Shown here: positions 8,352-17,002 of the stretch, one piece after another
Layout of the letters: every line of letters begins with the position of its first letter
How positions within the stretch are numbered: position 1 is the stretch's first letter
From: Actinomyces sp. 432
GTDB taxonomy: Bacteria; Actinomycetota; Actinomycetes; Actinomycetales; Actinomycetaceae
Length of the DNA stretch: 64,000 nt
Assembly (NCBI RefSeq): GCF_009930875.1
Contig: NZ_CP025249.1
Coordinates: 3,038,001 to 3,102,000, forward strand
Direction: 5' to 3'
Notes under the pieces: generated by a model
Database searches by the model: none
The model's input: only the letters and a program-made list of their open reading frames with translations
Told to the model about the DNA's origin: nothing
Position numbers and translations under genes: made by a program

Positions 8352-11300
8352 TCAGTGTCCTTCCTGGGTAACCGTGATCTCCTCCAGGACGGTTGCGCCC
8401 AGGAGACGTTTGACGACTTCCAGCCCGACAACGCCGGCCTCCTCGGCGTCCTCATCATCCTCACTGGGAAGGTCGTCTTCAAGAACAGGACGCGCAGGCG
8501 CTTGCGGAGCGCTGTCATTACGGTGCTCCCGGGCACCGCCCCGGGCTGCGGCCCGAGCGGCCGCCTGCGCCGCAGCCAGCCGCGCAGATCCGACGCGCGG
8601 GCCGCCGTCCGCAGGTCCCTCAGGATCGCCGGGCTCCTCCGGCACCGGTACGCCGTCGGAGAAGGTCTGCTCCGGCCCGTCCCAGGCAACCGGTGCCAAC
8701 CGGTGCGGCCGGGAGTCCGCCGGGATCGCCGACGGCGGCTGGTCACCGGAACCCGAATCGTCCTTATGCGCCGGTGCCGAGTCCAGAGGCTGCTCGGCGG
8801 CGCCGGCCGATTCCGTCTTCGGAGGTGAATCCGGCGACGGCTCGGGAATCTCCGGCAGGGGGCGCAAGCGGTGGACGGTGGCAAGTGGGGCCGCATCGGG
8901 ATCGTCATCCCGGCCTGCCGTCGGCGCGGGGCCGGACGCCGCGTTAGCCGCCTCAGGGCTGGTCTCCGCTTCTGCCGCGATAGCGGACGCATCTGGTTCA
9001 GGCGCCCACTCCTGTGCCCGGGCGGAGGGGCCTGTTGGGACGCTGATCGGTGCGGGCGCCACCACTGCCCGGGCATCCAGCGCGGCGTCCGCGGGGGATG
9101 CGTCACTGGGAGGGGTGGCGCCGCCATTCGCAGGTCCCGCCGACGGCGCATGCGGTTCCGGAGGTCCTGCAGTGGGTGCCGAGGGCTCGTCCGATAAAGG
9201 CGCGGCCTGCGGCGCGGAAGCCAGCGAGTCTGGCTCGCCGGCCAGCTCACTGCCTGGCCCGCCGGCCGGAGTCTCGCCCGAACCGGTCGGTTCCGGGCTC
9301 GGGGCGCTCTCGGCGGCGGTGATCGCCTGCCCGCGCGCACCGCCCCTACTACCGGGAACAGCGACCTCTCCCCAACCGTCGTCGCCGACGGGTGCAGCCG
9401 GGGCCGCTGCCGCCGCGGGCCCGCCCACAGCGCCCATGCCACGCGGGGAGCCATCCGCGGAATGCCTATCGCCGTCAGTGGCGGCCCGTGCCCGGTTGGC
9501 GCCGGACCCACCGGCAGGGGCATGGGCTAACGCCCCCGAGCCACCGGCGTTCCCGCCCTGCCCCGGTCGACCGCCGTACCCGCGGCGGGGCCCAGCCGGG
9601 CCCCCACCTCCCGGGGGCCGTCCGCACCACCGGGACCGCCCTGGGGACCGGCCAGCACGGCGTGTACCTCCAGCTCCAGACCCAGTGCCTGGCGGATCGC
9701 CTGTGCGAGCACCGGCCCATGGCCTCCGTTCTCGAAGGCGTTGACCAGGCCCTGCCCCGTGAAGATGACCTGGAAGACGCCGCCGCTAATACCACCGGGC
9801 TGAGAGTTGGGCCCCACCAGTGCCCAAGTGGCCCGGCGCGAGCGCTTGGCGGCGTCGAGCACCTCCTCCCAGCGGGAGCGGATCATCTCGGCGTCGGCGG
9901 CGCCCCCTGCGGGGGCTGATCCCCCCTGTTCCGGGGCGCTAGGCGGGGAATCCTGAGCAGGGGGTCGCGTCGCCATGCTCCCCGGGGCGGCGTCGTGTCC
10001 GGGGCGGGCGGGGCGGTCCGGCTCAGGCGCGCCCGTCGGTGCGCCGCCGACCGCCTGGGGCGCAGCGGCTCCGCCTGCCACGCCGGCACCCGCCCGTAAC
10101 TGGTCAGAGGCCGCAGCGTCATGGTCGCGCGCCGGTGCGGGCGGCCCTTCCCACGCAGTAGCGACGGCGGGCATCCCGGTGGACGCGGCTACCGCCGGGG
10201 CCGCAGGCTGCTGCGGTCCGCCACCCCCCGCCGACGGGACCGCGCGCTGCGGCATTGAGGCGCCGCCGCGTACGCCGTCCGACCGCCCGGGAACACCTGC
10301 CGCCGGGGCCGCGGACTGCGGGGCTGGCGCCGCAGACTCCGCGGGCAGCAGCAGGCGGGCCATGAGCAGTTCCACCTGCAGCCGGGGGGAGGTGGCACCC
10401 ACCATCTGGTCCAGGGCCTTGGCGGTGGCGTCCGCAGCCCGGGACAGGCCGGCCGCGCCAATGGTGCGGGCCTGGCCCTCCATGCGGGAGAGCTCGTCGG
10501 CGGGCAGAGAGCCGAGGGCGGGCCCGGCCTCACTGCCCGCCAGGGCGATCACCAGCAGGTCCCGCAGTCGCTGCAGCAGATCCTCGACGAAGCGCCGCGG
10601 ATCGTGCCCGGAGGTGACCACCCGATCCACCACCCGGAACACGCCCGCGCCGTCGGCCGCTGCTACCGCGTCCACGCAGGAGTCCAGCAGGGTGGTGTCC
10701 GTGTAGCCGAGCAGCGCGACGGCGCGCTGGTAGTCGACCTCGCCGTCGACGGCGCCGCCGATCAGCTGGTCCATGACCGACAGGGTGTCGCGCACGCTGC
10801 CGCCGCCGGCGCGCACCACCAGCGGGAACACGCCCGGCCCGACACCGATCCCCTCCGCCTGGCACAGGCGCCCCAGGTAGTCCTCCAGGATGTCCGGCGG
10901 CACGAGCCGGAAGGGGTAGTGGTGGGTGCGGGAGCGGATTGTGCCGATCACCTTGTCCGGCTCGGTGGTGGCGAAGATGAACTTCACGTGCTCGGGCGGC
11001 TCCTCGACCAGCTTGAGCAGGGCGTTGAAGCCCTGCGGGGTGACCATGTGGGCCTCGTCGAGGATGAAGATCTTGTAGCGGTCCCGCGCCGGGGCGAAGG
11101 AGGCGCGCTCACGCAGGTCGCGCGCGTCGTCGACGCCGTTGTGGCTGGCGGCGTCGATCTCGACGACGTCGAGCGACCCCGGCCCGCCGGTGGCCAGGTC
11201 CCGGCAGGAGGGACACTGCCCGCAGGGGGTGTCCGTGGGGAACTGCTCGCAGTTCAGGCAGCGCGCCAGGATGCGGGCGGAGGTGGTTTTGCCGCAGCCG

Positions 11301-11437
11301 CGCGGGCCAGAGAAGAGGTAGGCGTGGGTGACGCGGTCGGCGCCCAGGGCCGCCATGAGCGGAGCAGTCACGTGCTCCTGCCCGATGACGTCCTGGAAGG
11401 TGTCGGGCCGGTAGCGGCGGTAGAGGGCGGTGGTCAC
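8352..11437 (-). CDS. dnaX: DNA polymerase III subunits gamma and tau (frame break near 9600)
   Basis: The clamp-loader ATPase. Walker A GPRGCGKT lies at residues 44-51, the zinc module uses C60, C63, C72, C75 and C78, and Walker B ILDEAH lies at 125-130. Lid and collar domains follow, then a very long Ala/Pro/Gly-rich linker and the tau C-terminus ending in [17 protein letters not shown]. The first frame stops at 9527; the C-terminal third is in the -1 frame. Both frames are open around a five-G run (plus-strand C at 9601-9605), where one more G would restore about 1028 codons. A programmed -1 shift producing two isoforms is conceivable, but the same kind of break in other genes here favours a homopolymer error. 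GTG 11437 follows TAGAGT by six bases and is probably leaderless. Confidence 0.9.
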
Positions 11438-11550
11438 GGTCCGACTCTAAACGGGTGCACCGACACGATGCGACGCCTGGCGCATTGCCAATCGCTTAAC
11501 CGCTGGGGAAGGCAAGTCGCTCCCGCCCGGCGGTGAAGCCCCTGGGGGCG

Positions 11551-12207
11551 TTACTCGGTGCCGAGCTGCGCGGTGAGCTCGTTGCAGAAGGCGGCGGCCT
11601 CGTCAACGGTGATGAAGGTGGAGTATGCCGTGACAACTAACGCGCCGTCGGCGGTCTGCAGGTAGCAGAGGGGATGGTCGCTCCCACTTGGGGTGCCGCA
11701 CAGGCCGGTGCCGCCGGGCACCGTGTCGTTCAAGTTCTCGATCGCGCCCGCATAATCCATGCCCACTATGAACTCGACACCGATGGCGTTGAAGGCGCCG
11801 GCATCTTCATCGAGCTTGTACTCCTCCGCGTCTCCGAGGCTCCCGGTGTGGGTGAAGTCGCCCACCTCCTCGGGCAAGTCCCGGTTGTACATGGCGGAGA
11901 TCATCGCGCCCTCGGGCGCCGGGGTCGCCGCGCCCGCGGAGTCGGCATCGGCGCCGGCATCGGCCTGCGCAGAATCCGGGGCGTCAGTATCCGCCTCCTC
12001 GCCGACGTCCTCGGTTTCAGCGGCCAGCGGCTCCGTCTCCTCGGCGGCTTCGACCGTCTCGGTGACCACCGCATCGGCCGCCGCGTCCGATGACCGGGCG
12101 GAGGAGTCGGAGGATCCGCAGGCGGCCAAGGTCACCGCAAGGCTCCCGGCCAAGAGCAGGGAGGCCATACGTCCAATATTGCGTTTCGAGTTCTGTTTAA
12201 TAGCCAT
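11551..12207 (-). CDS. Putative lipoprotein with acidic Ala/Glu/Asp linker
   Basis: A 218-residue exported protein with a signal peptide ending in the lipobox LAAC (Cys at about 30). A 70-residue Ser/Asp/Glu/Ala-rich spacer follows, then a C-terminal domain of about 110 residues with a Cys pair in GLCGTPSGSDHPLCYL and a third Cys near the end (AAFCNEL). ATG 12207 is chosen because TACAGT lies exactly six bases upstream, matching the leaderless pattern in this window; longer starts up to 12363 would add an arginine-rich tail inconsistent with a signal peptide. Function unknown; the domain could bind a ligand at the cell surface. Confidence 0.65.
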   Translation of the reverse strand: MAIKQNSKRNIGRMASLLLAGSLAVTLAACGSSDSSARSSDAAADAVVTETVEAAEETEPLAAETEDVGEEADTDAPDSAQADAGADADSAGAATPAPEGAMISAMYNRDLPEEVGDFTHTGSLGDAEEYKLDEDAGAFNAIGVEFIVGMDYAGAIENLNDTVPGGTGLCGTPSGSDHPLCYLQTADGALVVTAYSTFITVDEAAAFCNELTAQLGTE

Positions 12208-12376
12208 GCCGTAACTGTAGGCCATCCCACAGCGGACTTCCATGGGCAGTACGACCCGCGCGTCACCCGGCGGGGCACACGCCAACGCGTCGGCACAGGC
12301 GGATGACGGCGAGGGACCGCGCGCACTGAGGCACAAGAGCAGGCGCACAGGAGAGACGCACATGAGCGGACGTAAA

Positions 12377-12467
12377 GGACCCCTCGTGCACCCGCCAGAG
12401 CCCGCTTACCCTTGCTACCTTCCGGTCCTGGGGGATTCACTGGATGACGCCGCACGAGGGGCCGGGC
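12377..12467 (-). ncRNA. ffs: Small signal recognition particle RNA (4.5S type)
   Basis: The minus strand carries the universal tip GGACCGGAAGGTAGCAAGGG (complement of about 12408-12428), the Ffh-binding loop E and GGAA tetraloop region. Complementary flanks form a long hairpin: GGCCCGGCCCCTCGTGC at the 5' end pairs with GCACGAGGGGTCC at the 3' end. With Ffh this RNA targets nascent membrane proteins. The position near dnaX-recR is typical of actinobacteria. The ends are approximate to a few bases. Confidence 0.93.
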
Positions 12468-12567
12468 CTGAGACTACCTGATGATGCCCGGAGGCGGTCA
12501 AGTCACCGCCCGGGCCGGTACCACCCACTCCGCAGGTACCACTCGTGACCGATGCCACCACTCCGGG

Positions 12568-12598
12568 TTGGCGCTAAGGGCACTCGGTCCGATATATT
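12568..12598 (+). promoter_or_regulatory. Putative promoter of tRNA-Ser
   Basis: TTGGCG (12568-12573) and TATATT (12593-12598) are separated by 19 bp, about 40 bases before the tRNA. The -10 is strong for this GC-rich genome; the spacer is longer than ideal. Confidence 0.45.
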
Positions 12599-12639
12599 CG
12601 CTTCTCGCTACGCGCGGTGAGCAGCCGCGTGCGGCACCT

Positions 12640-12727
12640 GGAGGATTCGCCTAGTGGCCTATGGCGCACGCTTGGAAAGCGTGTTGGGTGCAAGCCCTCG
12701 GGGGTTCGAATCCCCCATCCTCCGCCA
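12640..12727 (+). tRNA. tRNA-Ser (anticodon GGA)
   Basis: The acceptor arm GGAGGAT pairs with ATCCTCC, G is the discriminator and CCA is encoded (12725-12727). The anticodon loop CTTGGAAAG carries GGA. A long variable arm and the T-loop GGTTCGAATCC are present, as expected for a serine tRNA. Such tRNAs are frequent integration sites, and phage-type remnants follow directly. Confidence 0.95.
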
Positions 12728-12735
12728 CCACTTTT

Positions 12736-12770
12736 CCCCGGAATCACAACGATTCCGGGGATTCTCTTTT
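12736..12770 (+). terminator. Rho-independent terminator of tRNA-Ser
   Basis: A perfect 10-bp stem CCCCGGAATC / GATTCCGGGG with a 5-nt loop is followed by ATTCTCTTTT, nine bases after the CCA of the tRNA. Confidence 0.85.
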
Positions 12771-12833
12771 CCTCCTGTCAACATCTGCCCACCACCGACG
12801 TGACGAGAACCACCACACAGGCGCATGAAAAAG

Positions 12834-12867
12834 GGCCGCCCCACACCCAACCGTGTGTGGGGCGGCC
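12834..12867 (-). terminator. Strong hairpin, terminator-like on the minus strand
   Basis: A 13-bp stem GGCCGCCCCACAC / GTGTGGGGCGGCC with an 8-nt loop. On the minus strand it is followed by CTTTTTC, giving an intrinsic terminator in that direction; on the plus strand there is no T run. Confidence 0.6.
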
Positions 12868-12882
12868 ATCTGCATGTGGCGG

Positions 12883-13098
12883 CACGCCGCCCGCGGGGAC
12901 GACGACCACCAGACCCGCTCCGTGGAGGCCCGCATAGACCGGCAAGTAGCGTGCAGGCTCATCACCCCAGGCGCCTACCGGGCAGCCGAGGCCCTGGTGG
13001 AGCCACACCTGGGGGCACTCGCCGTCGAACTCGACGTCCCAAGCTGGATCAACCTTGCCTATAGGGAGACGCTGCGTCGTCACAAGATCGTTGCCTGA
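12883..13098 (+). pseudogene. C-terminal fragment resembling ImmA/IrrE-family phage protein
   Basis: About 70 codons encode VEARIDRQVACRLITPGAYRA..., ending LDVPSWINLAYRETL. This is the layout of the C-terminal helical region of ImmA/IrrE metallopeptidases (residues after the HExxH domain), in which a short ELDV helix-turn-helix-like segment follows a [R/A]LI-P motif. No zinc-binding part and no convincing start codon are present: the frame opens inside the preceding hairpin. This is probably the residue of a prophage or ICE regulator inserted downstream of tRNA-Ser. The family assignment is tentative. Confidence 0.4.
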
Positions 13099-13184
13099 GG
13101 CTGCCTCAAAACCGCGCAGACGAGCTAAACGCAGCGCAAGATAAGAGACGCCATCACTACCTAACCCTCAAGGAAGAGGCAAAC

Positions 13185-14693
13185 ATGAAGCCCTCCGGCT
13201 GGGGGATCGCACTGCGCGTCCTCGGCGTCCTGTCCGCGCTCCTCGCAGGCCTCTGGGTCATCGGGATCATCGGCGCCATGGCCACCGCCGACTATAGCGC
13301 CGGAGACGCCGTAATCGGCTCCCTGATCCTCGTGATCCCACCAATCGTGGTCGCGGTGCTCCTGTTCCTCGGAGCCCGACGAGCGGACAGAAGGGCCGCC
13401 GAGCGCGCAGTCCGACAAGCCACTCAACTCGCCGCAGCCCGGCCGACGCCACCGCAACCGGCCCTGCTTCAGCCCCAGCCCCTGTTGCCACAGCCTCTCC
13501 CACAACAGCCCCAACCCCAACCGCCGCAACCGACACCACCGCGACCGATTCTGCTGCAGCCACACCCCCACGACGAATCTCAGAAGGCCAAGGCAGCCGA
13601 GGATAAAGCCGCGAAGCGATGTCGGATGGAAGCCGAGCGGCAGGCAGCCGAGGAAGAGCAGGAGGCAAAGCGCGCTGAGCGGAAAGCTGCCAGGGCTGCG
13701 CGCAGAAAAGAACGCGAAGAGAAACGAGCTGCTGCCGCGGCAGCCGCCCGCGAGCGCGAGCGGGCCGAGCAGGAGCGCAAGGACCGGGAGGGCTACAGCA
13801 CTGCAAGAGGCGATTGGGTGCCGCCGAAGCCGCTGGGGACGCTCGTGGACCCATGGGCTCCAGGCCAATCGTTGGAGGTTGTGGGGGAGCAGTACCGACA
13901 GCGGGCATTCGTGCGCCTACTGGGTCGCAAGCCGGGGTTCGACCAGTACGGCGGCGCCGAAGTCTACGGGGAGGGGATTCTCGTCCCAGATCCGAATAAT
14001 CCCTACGGTGGGGATGGCGCGGTGGCCGTGTACTTCGGTGGGGAGCACGTCGGATACCTCGCCCAAGAGGACGCCGACAGATACTTTCCGACGTTGGAGA
14101 GCATGCATGACAACGGGGTACTCGTGCGGGTTCGGGCGAGGATCTGGGCGAGCCGCCCCTCCGCCGGCGGCGACGTCAACGCCCGCGTGACGCTCGTAGT
14201 GCCCGAGCCATCAGGCATGTATCCCTCCAATGACTTCCCCAACGTGCCGTATGCCGTAATCCCGACGGGCAGACGCATCCAAGTGACCAAGGAGGATGAG
14301 CACATGGACGTCCTGGCCGGGTATGTGCTCCGCGGCGTCAACGTAGACAACCATGTTGCGGCGTCCCTGCGGTCCATTAACGAGATCCGGCCTCGGTCGT
14401 CATACGAATGCGTGCAGGTCGAGATCGACGGGCAGCGCGTCGGAGTACTGACCAAGGGACAATCGGACAAGCTCCTGCCCCTGGTAAGGCACATTGAGCA
14501 GCGCGGCTACGTGCCGATCGTAAGGGCCGTGGTCAAGGGCACCAAGCTCAAGGCTGACGTCGTGCTCAACACCGCCGATGCGGAAACCATTGACGAGGAC
14601 TGGCTCGACGACCTGGGCGAAGCGGTCACCGACGCGAACATTGACAAGATGCCCGCCACCACGCCCCGCCCGGACTTCGACTGGGACGACTAA
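13185..14693 (+). CDS. Membrane protein with Pro-rich linker, charged coiled coil and two HIRAN-like domains
   Basis: A 502-residue protein starting at ATG 13185 after AAGGAAGAGG. Two membrane segments (residues 10-32 and 43-63) are followed by a Pro/Gln repeat region (about 88-125, many PQP triplets) and a long Ala/Glu/Arg/Lys coiled coil (130-205). Two related globular units follow, each with a VVGE/VQVEI start and a VGYL or VGVL strand and centred near 225-330 and 345-465. The first reads like a HIRAN domain (DPNNPYGGDGAVAVY...HVGYLAQEDA), a family that binds DNA or stalled forks in helicases. Anchoring HIRAN-like domains to the membrane is unusual. The gene sits inside the decayed island after tRNA-Ser. 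Biological role unknown. Confidence 0.55.
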   Translation: MKPSGWGIALRVLGVLSALLAGLWVIGIIGAMATADYSAGDAVIGSLILVIPPIVVAVLLFLGARRADRRAAERAVRQATQLAAARPTPPQPALLQPQPLLPQPLPQQPQPQPPQPTPPRPILLQPHPHDESQKAKAAEDKAAKRCRMEAERQAAEEEQEAKRAERKAARAARRKEREEKRAAAAAAARERERAEQERKDREGYSTARGDWVPPKPLGTLVDPWAPGQSLEVVGEQYRQRAFVRLLGRKPGFDQYGGAEVYGEGILVPDPNNPYGGDGAVAVYFGGEHVGYLAQEDADRYFPTLESMHDNGVLVRVRARIWASRPSAGGDVNARVTLVVPEPSGMYPSNDFPNVPYAVIPTGRRIQVTKEDEHMDVLAGYVLRGVNVDNHVAASLRSINEIRPRSSYECVQVEIDGQRVGVLTKGQSDKLLPLVRHIEQRGYVPIVRAVVKGTKLKADVVLNTADAETIDEDWLDDLGEAVTDANIDKMPATTPRPDFDWDD

Positions 14694-14714
14694 CCCGGCA
14701 GCCGCGAAACACGG

Positions 14715-14752
14715 CTGAGGGGGCCACGCCAGATCTGACGTGGCCCCCTCAG
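14715..14752. terminator. Bidirectional terminator hairpin between convergent genes
   Basis: A perfect 14-bp stem CTGAGGGGGCCACG / CGTGGCCCCCTCAG with a 10-nt loop, placed between the HIRAN protein stop and the doc stop. No long T run follows on either strand. Confidence 0.75.
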
Positions 14753-14776
14753 TGTTCGTTGGGTCTGGTGGACTCA

Positions 14777-15187
14777 TTACTGCGAACGTCGAACACTCAG
14801 ACGGGCCGCGATCCACGACGACACAAAGTCAAGCTCCACATCGCCCTTGACCACAGCTAGAACCAGAGCCTCCGCTTCGGCGTCGTCGGCGCGGATGCTG
14901 TACCCGGAGCGTGCCAGGAAGTACACCAGGCACATCCAGGCCGTGCGCTTATTACCGTCGGTGAAGGCATGGGCCTGATTGATCGCGTCCAGAAGCGCGG
15001 CGGCGCGCCCGGCTAGCGTTGGGAACAGTACCTCCCCGCCGAACGTATGGAACGGGCGCCCGCAAGCGCTGCGGAGCTTGTCATCACCGATGATCGCGTA
15101 TCTCGAACCGAATTCGCGCTCGTGGTAACAGAGAGCGAACCGATAGATAGCGTCCGCGGGATCTTCACTCTCGATGTCCTCGCTCAC
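14777..15187 (-). CDS. doc: Doc/Fic-family toxin
   Basis: A 136-residue single-domain Fic protein. The active motif HAFTDGNKRTAW (His73 to Trp84) is the Doc-type variant HxFxDGNKRTA rather than the canonical HPFxDGNGR, which points to phosphorylation of EF-Tu (Doc activity) rather than AMPylation. The N-terminal region and C-terminal helices match the usual small Doc size. ATG 15187 overlaps the stop of the upstream Panacea-domain gene by four bases, so this is a coupled antitoxin-toxin pair with the antitoxin first. EF-Tu as target is knowledge of the family, not shown here. Confidence 0.85.
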   Translation of the reverse strand: MSEDIESEDPADAIYRFALCYHEREFGSRYAIIGDDKLRSACGRPFHTFGGEVLFPTLAGRAAALLDAINQAHAFTDGNKRTAWMCLVYFLARSGYSIRADDAEAEALVLAVVKGDVELDFVSSWIAARLSVRRSQ

Positions 15188-15822
15188 GAGGCCAGACGTT
15201 CAAGTAGTCCGGCCCAGCGTTTCTCCTCTGCTTCCATGAAGCCAGCTGGGAGATCGTCCCACCGCGCCTCGTCAGTGACCGTAGCGGTGGTAGTTGCGTT
15301 CCCGGGCTTGGAGAAGAACCGCAGCATGGACTCATGCGTGATCTCCGTCCGGCTGGACTCCTCTGGTGCGAGGTCACCACGTGCCTCAACCCAAGGATCG
15401 GACTCGTGAGTTAGCTGCATGAGGTCTACGGGGCGATTCTCGTGGTTGTTGGTGACGATGGCTCCGATCAGATGCTTCTGAGCCTCGGTCAAGACGCTCG
15501 TGTCAGCGCAGTCAATATCGCTGGTCTCGTACCTGTCGACAAAGTACACAGCCGGGTAGACGGGGCCGTACTGCCAGGCCTGGGGAGTCTCGGGGAAGAG
15601 GGGGTTCCCCGTCTGGGCCAGGTAGGAGCCCTGGATGAGGTACAGCAGCTTCTGGAGCTTCATCCGATCAGCACCGGAGTCCTGCGAGCGAATGTACTTG
15701 CATACGGCGAGGAGTACAGGAGACGCGGGGGGTAGGACCTGGTAGGACGAACGATCGACTTTGTCATGGTGATTCACCTCATCTCTCAACGCGATGCTGA
15801 GCGCCGAGACATTCAACGTCAT
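15184..15822 (-). CDS. Panacea-domain (SocA/DUF4065-like) antitoxin
   Basis: About 212 residues from ATG 15822; an upstream start at 15888 is possible, and neither has a clear ribosome site. The core MKLQKLLYLIQGSYL...PLFPETPQAWQYGPVYPAVY is the diagnostic Panacea pattern shared with SocA and GepA. A variable C-terminal part (RTEITHESMLRFF...) follows. Panacea antitoxins are known to neutralise many unrelated toxins through the variable end. Here the four-base overlap with doc defines the partner. The toxin-antitoxin pair lies among other mobile-element remnants, which suggests island maintenance or phage defence. Confidence 0.8.
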   Translation of the reverse strand: MTLNVSALSIALRDEVNHHDKVDRSSYQVLPPASPVLLAVCKYIRSQDSGADRMKLQKLLYLIQGSYLAQTGNPLFPETPQAWQYGPVYPAVYFVDRYETSDIDCADTSVLTEAQKHLIGAIVTNNHENRPVDLMQLTHESDPWVEARGDLAPEESSRTEITHESMLRFFSKPGNATTTATVTDEARWDDLPAGFMEAEEKRWAGLLERLAS

Positions 15823-15959
15823 CGTATGGAGGACCAGCAAGACCTGGCGAGTTTTGTGGCGTACTCCTCGCAAACTCAAGCTTACCAACTCACATCGGAG
15901 CCAGAACAGAAGTTCAGCGCCGACGTAGGCAGGATGACCTACTGGGCGAGGGCGAGCAT

Positions 15960-16268
15960 GGTTGGCATAGCGTCGGCGACGGCGCGGCGGCGATCATCCA
16001 CGAGGCGGCTGTGTGGCGTAGGCCGTGGATGCGTGGGCGCACGTCGAGGGCCTGCCCCTTGGGCAGTGGCTTGACGCCGTCAAGGAGGCTGGTGGGCCGG
16101 CGGCGGCTGACGGGGTCCTGGGCGGGGCGGCCGGAGGCGAGGCGGGTCACGGGCGCCCAGACGTGCTGGAAGAACACGTTGTGGCGTACCGGGTTGCCGG
16201 ACGGGGTGGTGAACAGCAGGTCGGTACGCGAGCGGCCCCGGGCCGTGGCGGTCAGGCGGTAAGGCGGT
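15960..16268 (-). pseudogene. Tyrosine recombinase/integrase fragment
   Basis: On the minus strand an open stretch reads GRSRTDLLFTTPSGNPVRHN, then FFQHVWAPV and, near the end, RPRIHGLRHTAASWMIAA. The latter contains the HxxR catalytic signature (HGLRH) of phage-type integrases. After the Ala run the sequence no longer matches the family; the catalytic Tyr region and the N-terminal arm-binding domain are absent. This is a decayed integrase about 3.3 kb from tRNA-Ser, consistent with the end of an old integrated element. No copy of the tRNA 3' end is visible nearby to serve as an att site. Confidence 0.7.
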
Positions 16269-16366
16269 CTTCACCGGCGGAGCCTGCCCCACCCGCCCGG
16301 CGCTGCGCGCCTCACCACCGAGCACGCCCAGCTCCCAAATCGGCCTGCGAGCAACACACCGTGCCC

Positions 16367-16489
16367 TGTCACGGATTGCACCACTTTCACCGCCGAAGCC
16401 CCATGCCCCAAGGCCATAGCCCGCATGAACACTTGCCTCGACGACCCCAAGCCAACTCACCACAGCGGAAAGTGGTGCAATCCGTGACA
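16367..16489. repeat. Family C palindromic element, copy C2 (123 bp, perfect 22-bp ends)
   Basis: Positions 16367-16388 (TGTCACGGATTGCACC...) and 16468-16489 are exact inverted repeats of 22 bp around about 79 bp. The arm sequence is closely related to C3 at 34123. The perfect arms argue for recent origin or selection on the paired structure. Confidence 0.85.
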
Positions 16490-16559
16490 CCTGCGCGCCC
16501 GCATCGCGCAGTCAGCACAGGTTCCTAGCCATTTCACAGCGCTGCGGCGGGCCTCCTCC

Positions 16560-16830
16560 CAGGTGCGGCGGGTTACATGGTTACTGCCGCCGGACGGAAC
16601 GGGTCACGAGGGAATGGGGAGCCCAGTGACTGGCCCGAGTCCGAGACGGGGCGGGTATATGGGAGCCCGCACCGCGTCGCTCCGGCGAAGGAGGACCGCC
16701 CCTCGGGACCGGGAACCCCGAGGGCACCGCGCACCTCGCTGCGGTGGCCTGCGGGCCGTGCATGCTTGCCGGCCCGCAGGCCACCGGCTCGTCTCAGGTC
16801 ACCCGGGCCTACAAACCCCTTCCCAGTCGG
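16560..16830. other. Non-coding stretch with strong secondary structure, possible structured RNA
   Basis: No convincing gene lies between the C2 element and 17003. Within it, 16738-16792 contains a perfect 15-bp stem GTGGCCTGCGGGCCG / CGGCCCGCAGGCCAC with an 11-nt loop. Immediately before it is a second hairpin CCCCTCGGG / CCCGAGGG with a short loop (about 16697-16728). Adjacent strong stems upstream of a gene suggest an RNA, a leader or a terminator pair, but I recognise no known RNA family and cannot assign a strand. Confidence 0.35.
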
Positions 16831-17002
16831 CATTTGACTCCGCCGCCGAGCGCGCGTCCCGGGCTTTCCCCATCCTTTCCGGCCCTAGTCCGGTCCTGAC
16901 CGCTGCAGTGCCGGGACTCCCGCCGCCTGCGACCGGCCCCCGGGAGATGAGTCACGCCAGTCGTACTGTCCTCGCCGCGCGCGTATGTGTCAGCCTAGAG
17001 CC

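Noticed and set aside
8374..9744. Plus-strand and alternative minus-strand frames across the dnaX linker
   Set aside because: They are shadows of the Ala/Pro/Gly-rich tau linker; no start sites or motifs.
16577..16837. 86-codon plus-strand frame after the C2 element
   Set aside because: Arg/Pro-rich, covers strong hairpins and has no ribosome site; treated as non-coding.
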